A DNA stretch of 7,146 nucleotides from Gammaproteobacteria bacterium. Its GTDB lineage: Bacteria; Pseudomonadota; Gammaproteobacteria; Pseudomonadales; Pseudohongiellaceae. Below are positions 1 through 6,552 of the stretch, one piece after another. The notes below the pieces were generated by a model. That model saw nothing but the letters and a program-made list of their open reading frames with translations. It was not told the origin of the DNA and searched no databases. A program made the position numbers and the translations under genes. Position 1 is the stretch's first letter. Every line of letters starts with the position of its first letter. The stretch is from contig JAESUV010000208.1 in NCBI GenBank assembly GCA_016762975.1, positions 14,808-21,953 of the forward strand, read 5' to 3'.

Positions 1-1266
1 ATTAAGCGACACCGGCTTCTTCTGGTAATCGGGATGAATAAAGCTCCGCCCCATCTCTATTGCTGAGCCCAGTCTATTGATGAAGGCCTCATCGTATTTA
101 TACAGCGAGCGACTATAGAGCCCCTTCACGCCATGTTCGGCAACGATCTCATCCACGAGGCCCACTCGATAGGCGCCGGCGATTCTACAGGCGGCCTTAT
201 CCCAGAGGAAAAGGTGTAGATAGTGCGGGTCGAACTCGTCAGAGTCTTTCGACAGACCTGTGCCCTCGCCAACGGACCGAAATGTAATCTCCCGCGCGAT
301 CGCAATCTGCTCCATGATAGGCCCGAGCCTGTCATAAGGCGCGCAATAGACGTCAAACTCCTTATGTTCGATCAGTCGAAATTCTTCAAGGTCGGCAATA
401 GCGGAAAGCAATTCTGCGCTACCACTACTCGAGCTAGAATCGGCCACTGATTGGTGTTTCATGCCCGGCAGCGTTATCGGCTCTCTTACCAAGGCATCGG
501 TGCTCACCCGCAGGTAATCGGTAATCGCCTTAGGGCTACGCAGCAGCCTAAGCTCTGCCGCAGGAATCGGTCGACCGAATCGTAGTTCTAGTTTAAATCC
601 TTGCTTGTTTGCCAACTGACGAGGTAGCAATGCAGTTCGCAGCCTGGGATGAATCATACCGGCGGCATAGAATAGCCGGCTGTTGGTGCCACCGACATGA
701 ACCGGCAGACAAGTTGCTTGATAGCGTTTCAATAATTGACCTGCCAAGCGGTTCCAGGAACGGTCCTGAATTCTGCGATGACCGTGCTCATAGGCGGACA
801 CCATTCCTGCTGGAAAGATCAACACGGCACCTTCATTCTTAAGATGCTTGTGAACTTGCTTAATACTGGACACATTACCCGCAGCCGCATCACTCGATAG
901 GACATCTACTCCGATAAAGAGTTCGGCAAGTTCTGGAATTCTTCGCAATAACTCGTTGGTCAATACTTTCAAGTCAGGCCGGATATCCGAAATCACCTTG
1001 GCTATCGCCACCCCCTCAAGGCCGCCTAGCGGATGATTCGCCACGATCAGGACAGGGCCGGTGCGCGGTATTTGTTCTAGGTTCGACGCATTGACCAGAT
1101 CAAGGCTTACACCGAGGGCATCGAGGGTGTACTGCAAAAACTCTTGAGTTGTACATCCCTCTGGTCGCCCATCATATATTTGTGCGAGACGATCGAGACC
1201 GAGCACCTTCTCGATAACGGCGGATACAATTCGTGGCTTAAAGGGTAAGCGGCAGGGATTAGTCAT
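1..1266 (-). CDS. Bifunctional PlsC-like / GNAT (OlsF-like) acyltransferase, 3' end beyond window
   Basis: The open frame runs from ATG at 1266-1264 to the left edge without a stop (422 residues seen); full members of this kind are usually near 600. An N-terminal lysophospholipid acyltransferase domain (about 45-260) shows NHPLGGLEG at 77-85, a variant of the HX4D catalytic motif with Glu in the acid position, and IFPAGMVS at 150-157, matching the phosphate-binding FPEGT block. A Ser-rich linker follows (277-283). From about 298 an OlsB-like GNAT acyltransferase domain begins (YLHLFLWD and IAGAYRVG near 349-369, then EMGRSFIHPDY). This order matches OlsF-type ornithine-lipid synthases, in which the GNAT part makes the amide bond and the PlsC part the ester bond, at the cytoplasmic face of the inner membrane. 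The start overlaps the end of the upstream ligase gene by 8 bp (ATGACTAA) and lacks a strong ribosome site, so translational coupling is likely. Fold assignment is firm; the exact amine substrate is inferred. It could instead be a haemolysin-like acyltransferase of unknown substrate. Confidence 0.85.
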   Translation of the reverse strand, partial: MTNPCRLPFKPRIVSAVIEKVLGLDRLAQIYDGRPEGCTTQEFLQYTLDALGVSLDLVNASNLEQIPRTGPVLIVANHPLGGLEGVAIAKVISDIRPDLKVLTNELLRRIPELAELFIGVDVLSSDAAAGNVSSIKQVHKHLKNEGAVLIFPAGMVSAYEHGHRRIQDRSWNRLAGQLLKRYQATCLPVHVGGTNSRLFYAAGMIHPRLRTALLPRQLANKQGFKLELRFGRPIPAAELRLLRSPKAITDYLRVSTDALVREPITLPGMKHQSVADSSSSSGSAELLSAIADLEEFRLIEHKEFDVYCAPYDRLGPIMEQIAIAREITFRSVGEGTGLSKDSDEFDPHYLHLFLWDKAACRIAGAYRVGLVDEIVAEHGVKGLYSRSLYKYDEAFINRLGSAIEMGRSFIHPDYQKKPVSLN

Positions 1267-2380
1267 TTTGCGGATACTGCTTCACTAAATTATTCTCAAA
1301 GCGCCAAGCGCGATATAGGGCCATCAATCCCGGAGGCCTGGCGCCACGTTTGCGGCTTATGTTACCCAATTTAAACAGCGTATGATATTGCTGCAACAGG
1401 GTTTTAATCGCCGTGCTTAACCCCGCGTTTCTATCCCATATGTTAATGGATTCAGAGCTTGCTCCATTTATCTCTATAATGTTGAAATCCACTCCGGCGC
1501 TCAAGCTTTCTACGTTCTTAAATTTTACGTCTAGGCGTCCATAATAGAAACCTGGTATATCCTCAAATATTTTATCGAGGGATTGTGACAGCTTCTGGTC
1601 TATCAACTCAGCCGCATCTCGAAAAACCGCACCTCGACAATGACTAGCCGAGAATACAAGCCTGTAGGGCTCGCCCTTCGCGATGACATCATGCCAACGG
1701 GACGCGTGCCGATTTCGATACAGATGCAATAATTCGCCTGCCCGCGAATCCGCTGCGATTAGCTCTGAGAGCCGCCTCTGCCCATCACCCACTACATAGG
1801 GCGTGTACTTCAAGGTAAGAGAGGTAATCTCTCCTCGCTCCTTCTCAGGATCGCGAACATAGAACACCCCAGCTTCCGCATCCCATTGGCTCAACTTCTG
1901 AAATTGAATGCAACCACCCTCGGGAAATCCCTGTAAGTACTCCTGCAGCTCGGCTGCATCATTGAGTAACCTAACCCCCGCACCCCGACAACCTATATTC
2001 GGCTTCCCGACCACGGGGAATTCCAAGCCTGCCACACTCAACGCCTGTTTCGCCTTTTCGCACTGGCTCTCGAGGGGCTGCCCAGTAACCTCGAACAGTA
2101 TCCAAGGCAGAATCCACTGGCGAGCCGTATCTCCCGCCAGATCGAACACTGCCGATTTGGACACCCCGACCATGCCTGACAGGGGAATCCCTGGGTTTGC
2201 GATAAGCGGAAGACTCAAACTTCGATAACGCACTGCTAGGAGTAACCATTGAATAACTACTGGCACATAAATCAACCACATCGGCCAAAATTCGAAGAAT
2301 GAAGTACTACGCCCCGAGTTGTCGAGTGCGGGCATGCCAACAGGTACGTAGCTGACAGAATCTGTAGTGGATTTTGGCAA
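1259..2380 (-). CDS. Membrane-anchored ATP-grasp ligase (D-Ala-D-Ala ligase-like fold)
   Basis: The 373-residue protein has one strongly hydrophobic segment at about 33-50, preceded by FFEFWP and followed by basic RYR, so it is probably anchored in the inner membrane with the enzyme in the cytoplasm. The rest reads as an ATP-grasp enzyme: VVGKP at 123-127 (ATP-binding Lys), a glycine-rich loop GCRGAG at 130-135, GRLDVKF at 281-287 and EINGA at 303-307, where D284, E303 and N305 are the expected Mg-ATP ligands. ATP-grasp ligases join a carboxylate, via an acyl phosphate, to an amine or thiol; the substrate cannot be read here. The frame opens with TTG (2380-2378); AAGGAAA sits about 14 nt upstream, a long spacing, so ATG at codon 16 is an alternative start but has no visible ribosome site. 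It is first in a unit with the overlapping acyltransferase, which suggests it makes or loads an amino-acid headgroup. Some databases may label such proteins D-alanine-D-alanine ligase; that specific role is unlikely given the membrane anchor and neighbour. Confidence 0.85.
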   Translation of the reverse strand: MPKSTTDSVSYVPVGMPALDNSGRSTSFFEFWPMWLIYVPVVIQWLLLAVRYRSLSLPLIANPGIPLSGMVGVSKSAVFDLAGDTARQWILPWILFEVTGQPLESQCEKAKQALSVAGLEFPVVGKPNIGCRGAGVRLLNDAAELQEYLQGFPEGGCIQFQKLSQWDAEAGVFYVRDPEKERGEITSLTLKYTPYVVGDGQRRLSELIAADSRAGELLHLYRNRHASRWHDVIAKGEPYRLVFSASHCRGAVFRDAAELIDQKLSQSLDKIFEDIPGFYYGRLDVKFKNVESLSAGVDFNIIEINGASSESINIWDRNAGLSTAIKTLLQQYHTLFKLGNISRKRGARPPGLMALYRAWRFENNLVKQYPQND

Positions 2381-2487
2381 AATCTGTAGGAATTTCCTTC
2401 AGTCAATGGGTAGCAGACCGGTTCGCTCCGATTTTGTTCCGGCTTCTATCACCAATACTGTTACGCAGCTGTTTGGGAAGAGGCGCG

Positions 2488-2516
2488 ATTATCGCATTCG
2501 TACAAGAAAGCCTCAA
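2488..2516 (-). promoter_or_regulatory. Predicted sigma70-type promoter for the ligase/acyltransferase unit
   Basis: On the minus strand TTGAGG (2516-2511) is followed by an exact 17-nt spacer and GATAAT (2493-2488), a 4/6 and 5/6 match to the -35 and -10 consensus. Transcription would begin near 2481, giving a leader of about 100 nt before the TTG start at 2380. No regulator site is recognisable. The only symmetric element nearby is the short palindrome AGGAATTTCCT (2388-2398), which covers the ribosome site. Confidence 0.5.
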
Positions 2517-2618
2517 TCAGACTAAGCTGATATTCGCAGTTGTGTTACAGCAAAGCTTTTCAGAACTAGGCGGTATTTCTGCCGATAGCTATTACAGTAG
2601 CGTAGCCGTCAGGCCCGC

Positions 2619-2627
2619 TGTTATTAT
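2619..2627 (+). promoter_or_regulatory. Predicted extended -10 promoter for the membrane protein/oxidoreductase unit
   Basis: The sequence TGTTATTAT fits the extended -10 form TGnTATAAT with one mismatch in the hexamer. No acceptable -35 box lies 16-18 nt upstream, which extended -10 promoters tolerate. Start of transcription would fall near 2634, leaving a leader of about 26 nt before ATG 2660. The rest of 2381-2659 holds only the divergent minus-strand promoter and no supportable gene. Confidence 0.35.
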
Positions 2628-2659
2628 CTATTTAGCAACGCACATGGAAAATCTACAGC

Positions 2660-3064
2660 ATGCTCGGAAAAATACTATTAACTCTTGCGGTGATGATTAT
2701 CGCCTTCTTCTTTGTGCGCCAACGCGACATGAAGGGAACAACTAAGCCGACTAGGAGCACTTCACCTCTTGAGCAACCACAGGATAAGACTACTTCACCA
2801 GCAGAAAGCAACCTGTCCGCCGATCTGAGGCTGGGCGCCTACATGTTCCTCGTTTTGGTGATCGGCTTAGGTGCTGCGCTGTATTATTTTCAATGGCAGG
2901 ACGATCACTCTATTTTAACGGTGCGACTGCATAGCGACGGCCAAGCTGAAGCCATTGTGTACCATGTGTATAAATTTCAATTGGCGGAACGCTCCTTCAC
3001 AACCTTAGAAGGCATCCTCGTCACGGTAGCGAGCAGCGAGCGCATGGAAGTCGAAGGTCTATAG
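2660..3064 (+). CDS. Small two-helix inner-membrane protein, function unknown
   Basis: The 134-residue product has a hydrophobic helix at about 3-19, a polar Thr/Ser/Pro/Lys-rich linker (about 24-52), a second helix at about 58-78, and a soluble tail of about 55 residues containing VYKFQLAERSFTTLEG and ending VASSERMEVEGL. No cofactor-binding motif, cysteine or haem site is visible, so it is not an obvious electron carrier. The ATG at 2660 follows GGAAAA at 2646-2651 with a rather long spacing. It lies directly ahead of the oxidoreductase, in the same frame and direction, with only 21 nt between its stop and the probable ATC start at 3086, so the two are almost surely cotranscribed. From memory, similar short proteins sit beside YdeP-type oxidoreductases elsewhere, but I cannot confirm that here. 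A tethering, assembly or stability role for the enzyme is inference. Confidence 0.75.
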   Translation: MLGKILLTLAVMIIAFFFVRQRDMKGTTKPTRSTSPLEQPQDKTTSPAESNLSADLRLGAYMFLVLVIGLGAALYYFQWQDDHSILTVRLHSDGQAEAIVYHVYKFQLAERSFTTLEGILVTVASSERMEVEGL

Positions 3065-3072
3065 CGACTGAA

Positions 3073-3088
3073 TAAGGAAAACAGCATC
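3073..3088 (+). promoter_or_regulatory. Ribosome binding site deciding an ATC start for the oxidoreductase
   Basis: TAAGGA at 3073-3078 is a strong Shine-Dalgarno match, followed by a 7-nt spacer and the codon ATC at 3086-3088. No ATG, GTG or TTG occurs in frame between the upstream stop (3062-3064) and GTG 3164, and that GTG has no ribosome site. Initiation at ATC, or an ATG-to-ATC change or sequencing error, is the simplest reading. A CTG at 3068 is a weaker alternative. Confidence 0.55.
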
Positions 3089-5302
3089 AAGGAAAAATCC
3101 AACAAGGCAATAACCGGTGGTGGCTTCAAGGCCATACAGTACGTACTATCCTGCGCCCAAAAGGTGGGTACTCGCAAGTTAGCCAGTGCCGTACAGTCAA
3201 AAAACACCTGCAAGGCCTGCGCCTTTGGCACCGGAGGGCAACGCGGCGGCCTGCACAATGAATACAGTAACCGCATAGAGATCTGCAATAAAAACATCCA
3301 AGCACAATTGAGCGATATTCGAGATCCGATACCGCCGCAGATATTCGAACAAAACAGTATCAGTGAACTCGGTGAACTTAGTCCCAAGCAACTCGAGGAT
3401 CTTGGCAGGCTGGCGAATCCACTGCACAAATCAGCGCATTCCGATTCTTACGAAGCGATAAGTTATGATCGCGCCTTTAAGCTCATCTCTGAACGACTGC
3501 GTTCTAGCGACCCTCTGCGCAGCTTTTTCTATGCCTCTGGCAGATCATCGAATGAAGCCGCCTTTGTTCTGCAACTATTTGCACGCCTCTACGGTTGCAA
3601 CCACATCAACAACTGCTCCTATTATTGCCATCAGGCTTCAGGAGTCGGCCTAAACCACAGCATCGGCAGCGGAACCTCAACCATACAATATGGCGACCTG
3701 CACAAGGCGGACCTAATATTTGTATTCGGTGCAAACCCTGCCTCTAACCATCCTCGCTTCGTTAAAGTGCTGCTCGAATGCCGGCAACGCGGCGGCCAAG
3801 TAGTCGTAATCAACCCAGCGCGCGAGGCTGGTCTGGTGCGCTTTGCATCGCCTAGCAACTTCAAATCTATGATTACTGGTGGCGGAGAGGTTGCCTCACA
3901 CTACATACAACCGCATATCGGTGGCGATGTTGCTCTGATTAGCGGCATGGCGAAATACCTAATCGAGGCTGACCTCATTGACCGGAATTACATCGACTCT
4001 TATTGCGAGCAATTCGATAACTACTCACAGTTCATAGCCGAGATTAGCTGGACAGTAATCGAGAGTGAATGCGGACTGGAGCGATCGCAGATTGAGTCAC
4101 TTGCCAATCTCTATGCGCAAAGTGAAAGAACAGTCTTCTCTTGGGGCATGGGGCTCACCCATCATCACAATGGCACTGACAATATCGAAGCCATCGCTAG
4201 TCTGGCCCTGCTACGCGGCATGATTGGTGGCGAGGGCAAGGGTTTACTGCCACTGCGAGGACACAGTAACGTTCAGGGCGTTGGCTCCATGGGCGTCACC
4301 CCTGCGCTAAAGGCAGAGGTGTTTTCTGCAATCGAGAAAGAATTTGCAGTCGAATTACCGAAGTACGAAGGCATGGACACCTTAGCCTGCATTCAAGCAG
4401 CCGCTAGAGGAGAAATCGATTTCGCCTTCTTACTAGGCGGCAATCTGTTCGCAGCCAACCCAGACACCAGCTTTTCAGAGAAGGCGCTGAACCGGATTCC
4501 GTTCAAGGTTATGATTAACTCCACACTGAATCAGACCCACCTCAATGGGGTCGAGGGTGAAAATCTAATCTTGCCTATTCGAGTGCGCGACGAAGAGACA
4601 CAGGCGACGACTCAAGAGTCCATGTTTAACTATCTGCGCATGAGTGACGGCGGCTTCGATAGAATCAAGTCACTGCGCTCGGAAGTCGATATAATAAGCT
4701 CCATCGCGGCAGCGGTAATAGACCAAGGCACCTTAGACTTTCGAGAATTCCTTCGCCATGATTCGATCCGCAAGGCAATCGCCAAGCTGATACCTGGGTT
4801 TGCAGCACTCGCCGATATCGATAAAACTAAAACAGAGTTCCATATAGAGGGTAGGCACTTAAGCCAGCCGCACTTTGCGACGAAGTCTAGCAAGGCCCGG
4901 TTCTGTGTACCTTCGCAAACCTCTTGGAACACCAAGGCTACACAGAATACCAATCAGTTCACTCTCACCTCGGTACGCAGTGAAGGTCAATTCAATACCA
5001 TCATCTACAGCGAGGAAGATGTGTATCGCCGGCAGTCACATCGGCAGCTGCTGTTTATTAGTGCGGATGATATAGAGAAACTCGAATTGAAGGTCCAAGA
5101 CAGGGTCGACGTGAGCAATGCGACAGGTACACTCAGTAACTTAGAACTGGCCCTTTACGATATAAAGCCAGGCAATGTGATGTGTTACTTCCCAGAAGCC
5201 AACGTCCTTGTGCCGCAATCTGTGGACAAGAGGAGCCGAACCCCCTCTTTTAAATCAATTTCTGTTTCGATCAAAAAAGCAGCGGACTGCGTCGCCTCAT
5301 AA
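3086..5302 (+). CDS. FdhF/YdeP-family molybdopterin oxidoreductase (formate dehydrogenase alpha-like)
   Basis: A cytoplasmic-type molybdenum enzyme of the DMSO-reductase superfamily, 738 residues from ATC 3086 or 712 from the first conventional start, GTG 3164; E. coli YdeP is about the same length. Counting from ATC: an N-terminal ITGGGFKAIQ block, an iron-sulfur-type Cys set C42-x2-C45 and C67, GRSSNEAAF at 152-160, C181-H182 at the place where FdhH has Sec-His (probable Mo ligand), INPAREAGLVRF from 242, LRGHSNVQG at 390-398, and a C-terminal molybdopterin-dinucleotide-binding domain from about 625 with VRSEGQFNT and YFPEAN. No twin-arginine signal is present. Many blocks match E. coli YdeP as I remember it (GRxSNEAAF, PLRGHSNVQG, YFPExN). 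YdeP has been linked to acid resistance, and its physiological reaction is unclear; formate oxidation here is therefore only a family-level guess. It shares an operon with the small membrane protein upstream. No fdhD or electron-transfer subunit is in the window. Family call is firm, substrate unknown. Confidence 0.93.
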   Translation: MKEKSNKAITGGGFKAIQYVLSCAQKVGTRKLASAVQSKNTCKACAFGTGGQRGGLHNEYSNRIEICNKNIQAQLSDIRDPIPPQIFEQNSISELGELSPKQLEDLGRLANPLHKSAHSDSYEAISYDRAFKLISERLRSSDPLRSFFYASGRSSNEAAFVLQLFARLYGCNHINNCSYYCHQASGVGLNHSIGSGTSTIQYGDLHKADLIFVFGANPASNHPRFVKVLLECRQRGGQVVVINPAREAGLVRFASPSNFKSMITGGGEVASHYIQPHIGGDVALISGMAKYLIEADLIDRNYIDSYCEQFDNYSQFIAEISWTVIESECGLERSQIESLANLYAQSERTVFSWGMGLTHHHNGTDNIEAIASLALLRGMIGGEGKGLLPLRGHSNVQGVGSMGVTPALKAEVFSAIEKEFAVELPKYEGMDTLACIQAAARGEIDFAFLLGGNLFAANPDTSFSEKALNRIPFKVMINSTLNQTHLNGVEGENLILPIRVRDEETQATTQESMFNYLRMSDGGFDRIKSLRSEVDIISSIAAAVIDQGTLDFREFLRHDSIRKAIAKLIPGFAALADIDKTKTEFHIEGRHLSQPHFATKSSKARFCVPSQTSWNTKATQNTNQFTLTSVRSEGQFNTIIYSEEDVYRRQSHRQLLFISADDIEKLELKVQDRVDVSNATGTLSNLELALYDIKPGNVMCYFPEANVLVPQSVDKRSRTPSFKSISVSIKKAADCVAS
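5273..5290 (-). terminator. Possible weak intrinsic terminator for the DUF4252/anti-sigma unit
   Basis: Read on the minus strand, GCAG-TCCG-CTGC (5290-5279) forms a 4-bp stem with a UNCG-type tetraloop and is followed at once by six T (5278-5273). It lies 25 nt beyond the stop of the lipoprotein gene, inside the last codons of the convergent oxidoreductase. The stem is short, so it may be fortuitous. Confidence 0.3.
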
Positions 5303-5314
5303 ACAATGCACTTG

Positions 5315-5842
5315 CTAACCCGCGTCACGTTCACGACGCCTATCGGAGGCAGGCTGTAGCGCAAACTCAATCATGTGATCGAAATCACCATCCACATTAA
5401 TCATTACTAGCTCACTGTTTTCCAAGACAAATACTGACACTGCTTCTAGGGAATTCCGCTCTAGGTCCATACCTACCAACACCCTGACTTGCTCGCCTTT
5501 TTTACGCACCTTAACAATGGTTTCCCAGTGCAAGTTCTTACCCCTAGAGCGCAGCGTTTCCGAAAAATCTATGTCGTTGAAATCTATTTCCTGGCCCGCT
5601 GATTCTACATTGTATATTGCGACCTGCACGTGATCGAGCTCTGAGATATCCGCCTCGTTCAGAGTTATCACATCCAAGAAACTGAGCATACTATTGCCAA
5701 TCGATAGGGCGAATTCTTTCTCAAGAGAGATGTAGGGAATCTGCTCCTCTATCGAGCTTCGGGTAGATCTGAAGGAGCTATCGCTGAATGACATACACGC
5801 AGCTAGTTGAGTGAGAACTATGACTAGTAAGATTTTTTTCAT
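5315..5842 (-). CDS. DUF4252-type outer-membrane lipoprotein
   Basis: The 175-residue product starts with a lipoprotein signal: KK, a hydrophobic stretch, and lipobox L-A-A-C with C16 as the lipidated residue. Met, not Asp, follows the Cys, which favours sorting to the outer membrane. The mature part has an acidic region, then alternating strands and helices with HWETIVKVRKKGEQVRVLVG near 104-123 and LVMINVDGDFD near 145-155; this last block matches the conserved core of DUF4252 proteins, whose function is unknown. ATG 5842 is preceded by GAGG with 8 nt spacing. It is the last gene of the unit and a divergent paralogue of the gene at 5902-6462, which has the matching VLVNIVGDIS block. Being co-transcribed with an anti-sigma factor suggests an envelope role tied to that regulator. 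Only 12 nt separate it from the convergent oxidoreductase. Confidence 0.82.
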   Translation of the reverse strand: MKKILLVIVLTQLAACMSFSDSSFRSTRSSIEEQIPYISLEKEFALSIGNSMLSFLDVITLNEADISELDHVQVAIYNVESAGQEIDFNDIDFSETLRSRGKNLHWETIVKVRKKGEQVRVLVGMDLERNSLEAVSVFVLENSELVMINVDGDFDHMIEFALQPASDRRRERDAG

Positions 5843-5901
5843 GATTACAACCTCTTTTCAGCAGTGCGCTATTAAGGAAAACAGCGCTGGCCATAGCTAA
5901 T

Positions 5902-6462
5902 TTAGTTATCAGCCACTTCTAGATCGATGAGTTCATCGAGCTGAAAGCGACGCCCAAGAGCGCTGATATCATCCGTACTGATATCACCAACGATGTTTAC
6001 TAGAACTGTCTCTCCCGGCTCAGCTACCATGATAGCGATGCCGTAAATAACATCTGCATCAGCTGCCAACCTGAAATAGATGTCCACGTGGCTCTCGTCT
6101 TCTCGCACCCTAACAACTCGATCCCAGCCTGCAGCATCCAAGTCTTCAGCCATTGCTGACATAGAAGAGGCAACCTGACCAACATCAATGTCATCGCTCT
6201 CAAAAACGTTTACGGTAACCCGAATTAACTTGGAGATAAAGTCAGCGGCCTCCTCATCCTGATTGCGTATGAGATTGGTAATCATTTTGAGCAACGGAGT
6301 TTTCAAGCTAATCTCTACGGTAGGCTCAGTTGCCGCTATCGCAGTAAGCGTAGAGAAATCTACGTAGCCCGGATGACTCTCCAGGTCACTGTCTGCCGCC
6401 AGCACTACAGGAATAAGGCTCAAACAAAACAACGGTGCCAATACATTCTTAAAAATTTTCAT
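5902..6462 (-). CDS. DUF4252-type Sec-exported periplasmic protein
   Basis: The 186-residue product carries a Sec signal peptide (MK-x-F-K, hydrophobic core at about 7-21, cleavage probably near A22-A23) without a lipobox Cys, so it should be free in the periplasm. The mature protein is acidic, with an FESDDIDVGQ segment, GWDRVVRVREDESHVDIYF near 114-132 and VLVNIVGDISTDD near 153-165. The order conserved Trp, Val-rich strand, basic-then-acidic turn and VNIVGD strand is shared with the lipoprotein downstream, marking the two as paralogues of the DUF4252 kind. ATG 6462 has GAGG 8 nt upstream. It sits 90 bp after the anti-sigma gene and 59 bp before the lipoprotein gene. Function is unknown; a shared envelope task with its lipidated sister is inferred. 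Confidence 0.8.
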   Translation of the reverse strand: MKIFKNVLAPLFCLSLIPVVLAADSDLESHPGYVDFSTLTAIAATEPTVEISLKTPLLKMITNLIRNQDEEAADFISKLIRVTVNVFESDDIDVGQVASSMSAMAEDLDAAGWDRVVRVREDESHVDIYFRLAADADVIYGIAIMVAEPGETVLVNIVGDISTDDISALGRRFQLDELIDLEVADN

Positions 6463-6511
6463 AATATGTACCTCGCATTAAACTACTTTCCAAATCTAAG
6501 TAACTATTCTT

Positions 6512-6545
6512 CGCACACTGAACATTCGCTAATTAATTATGTGCG
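6512..6545 (-). repeat. Inverted repeat between the anti-sigma and DUF4252 genes
   Basis: CGCACA (6512-6517) and TGTGCG (6540-6545) are perfect 6-bp arms around a 22-nt AT-rich spacer containing TAATTAATTA. It has no T tract and so is not a classical terminator. It could be a transcript-processing hairpin or a protein-binding site in the 90-bp gap; chance is also possible. Confidence 0.3.
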
Positions 6546-6552
6546 CAGAAAT

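Noticed and set aside
609..842. A 77-codon plus-strand frame opposite the acyltransferase
   Set aside because: It is antisense to the conserved PlsC domain, has no ribosome site and resembles no protein family.
1908..2288. Frames of 105-106 codons on both strands inside the ligase gene
   Set aside because: They lie wholly within a well-supported ATP-grasp coding region and their translations show low-complexity, motif-free sequence.
2374..2745. A 123-codon plus-strand frame across the divergent gap
   Set aside because: It starts at TTG inside the 5' end of the ligase gene, runs through both predicted promoters, overlaps the start of the membrane-protein gene in another frame, has no ribosome site and shows no recognisable domain.
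2977..3429. A 150-codon minus-strand frame over the start of the oxidoreductase
   Set aside because: It is antisense to the end of the membrane-protein gene and the conserved N terminus of the oxidoreductase; its Ser/Leu/Cys-rich product looks like a shadow translation.
5323..5355. Short inverted repeats (GCGTC/GACGC and GCCT/AGGC) after the oxidoreductase stop, considered as its terminator
   Set aside because: Stems are only 4-5 bp with no following T tract on the plus strand, and they lie in the coding sequence of the convergent lipoprotein.
5860..5885. GCGCT/AGCGC inverted repeat between the two DUF4252 genes
   Set aside because: It is a 5-bp stem with a 12-nt loop and no T tract; too weak to call a terminator or operator.
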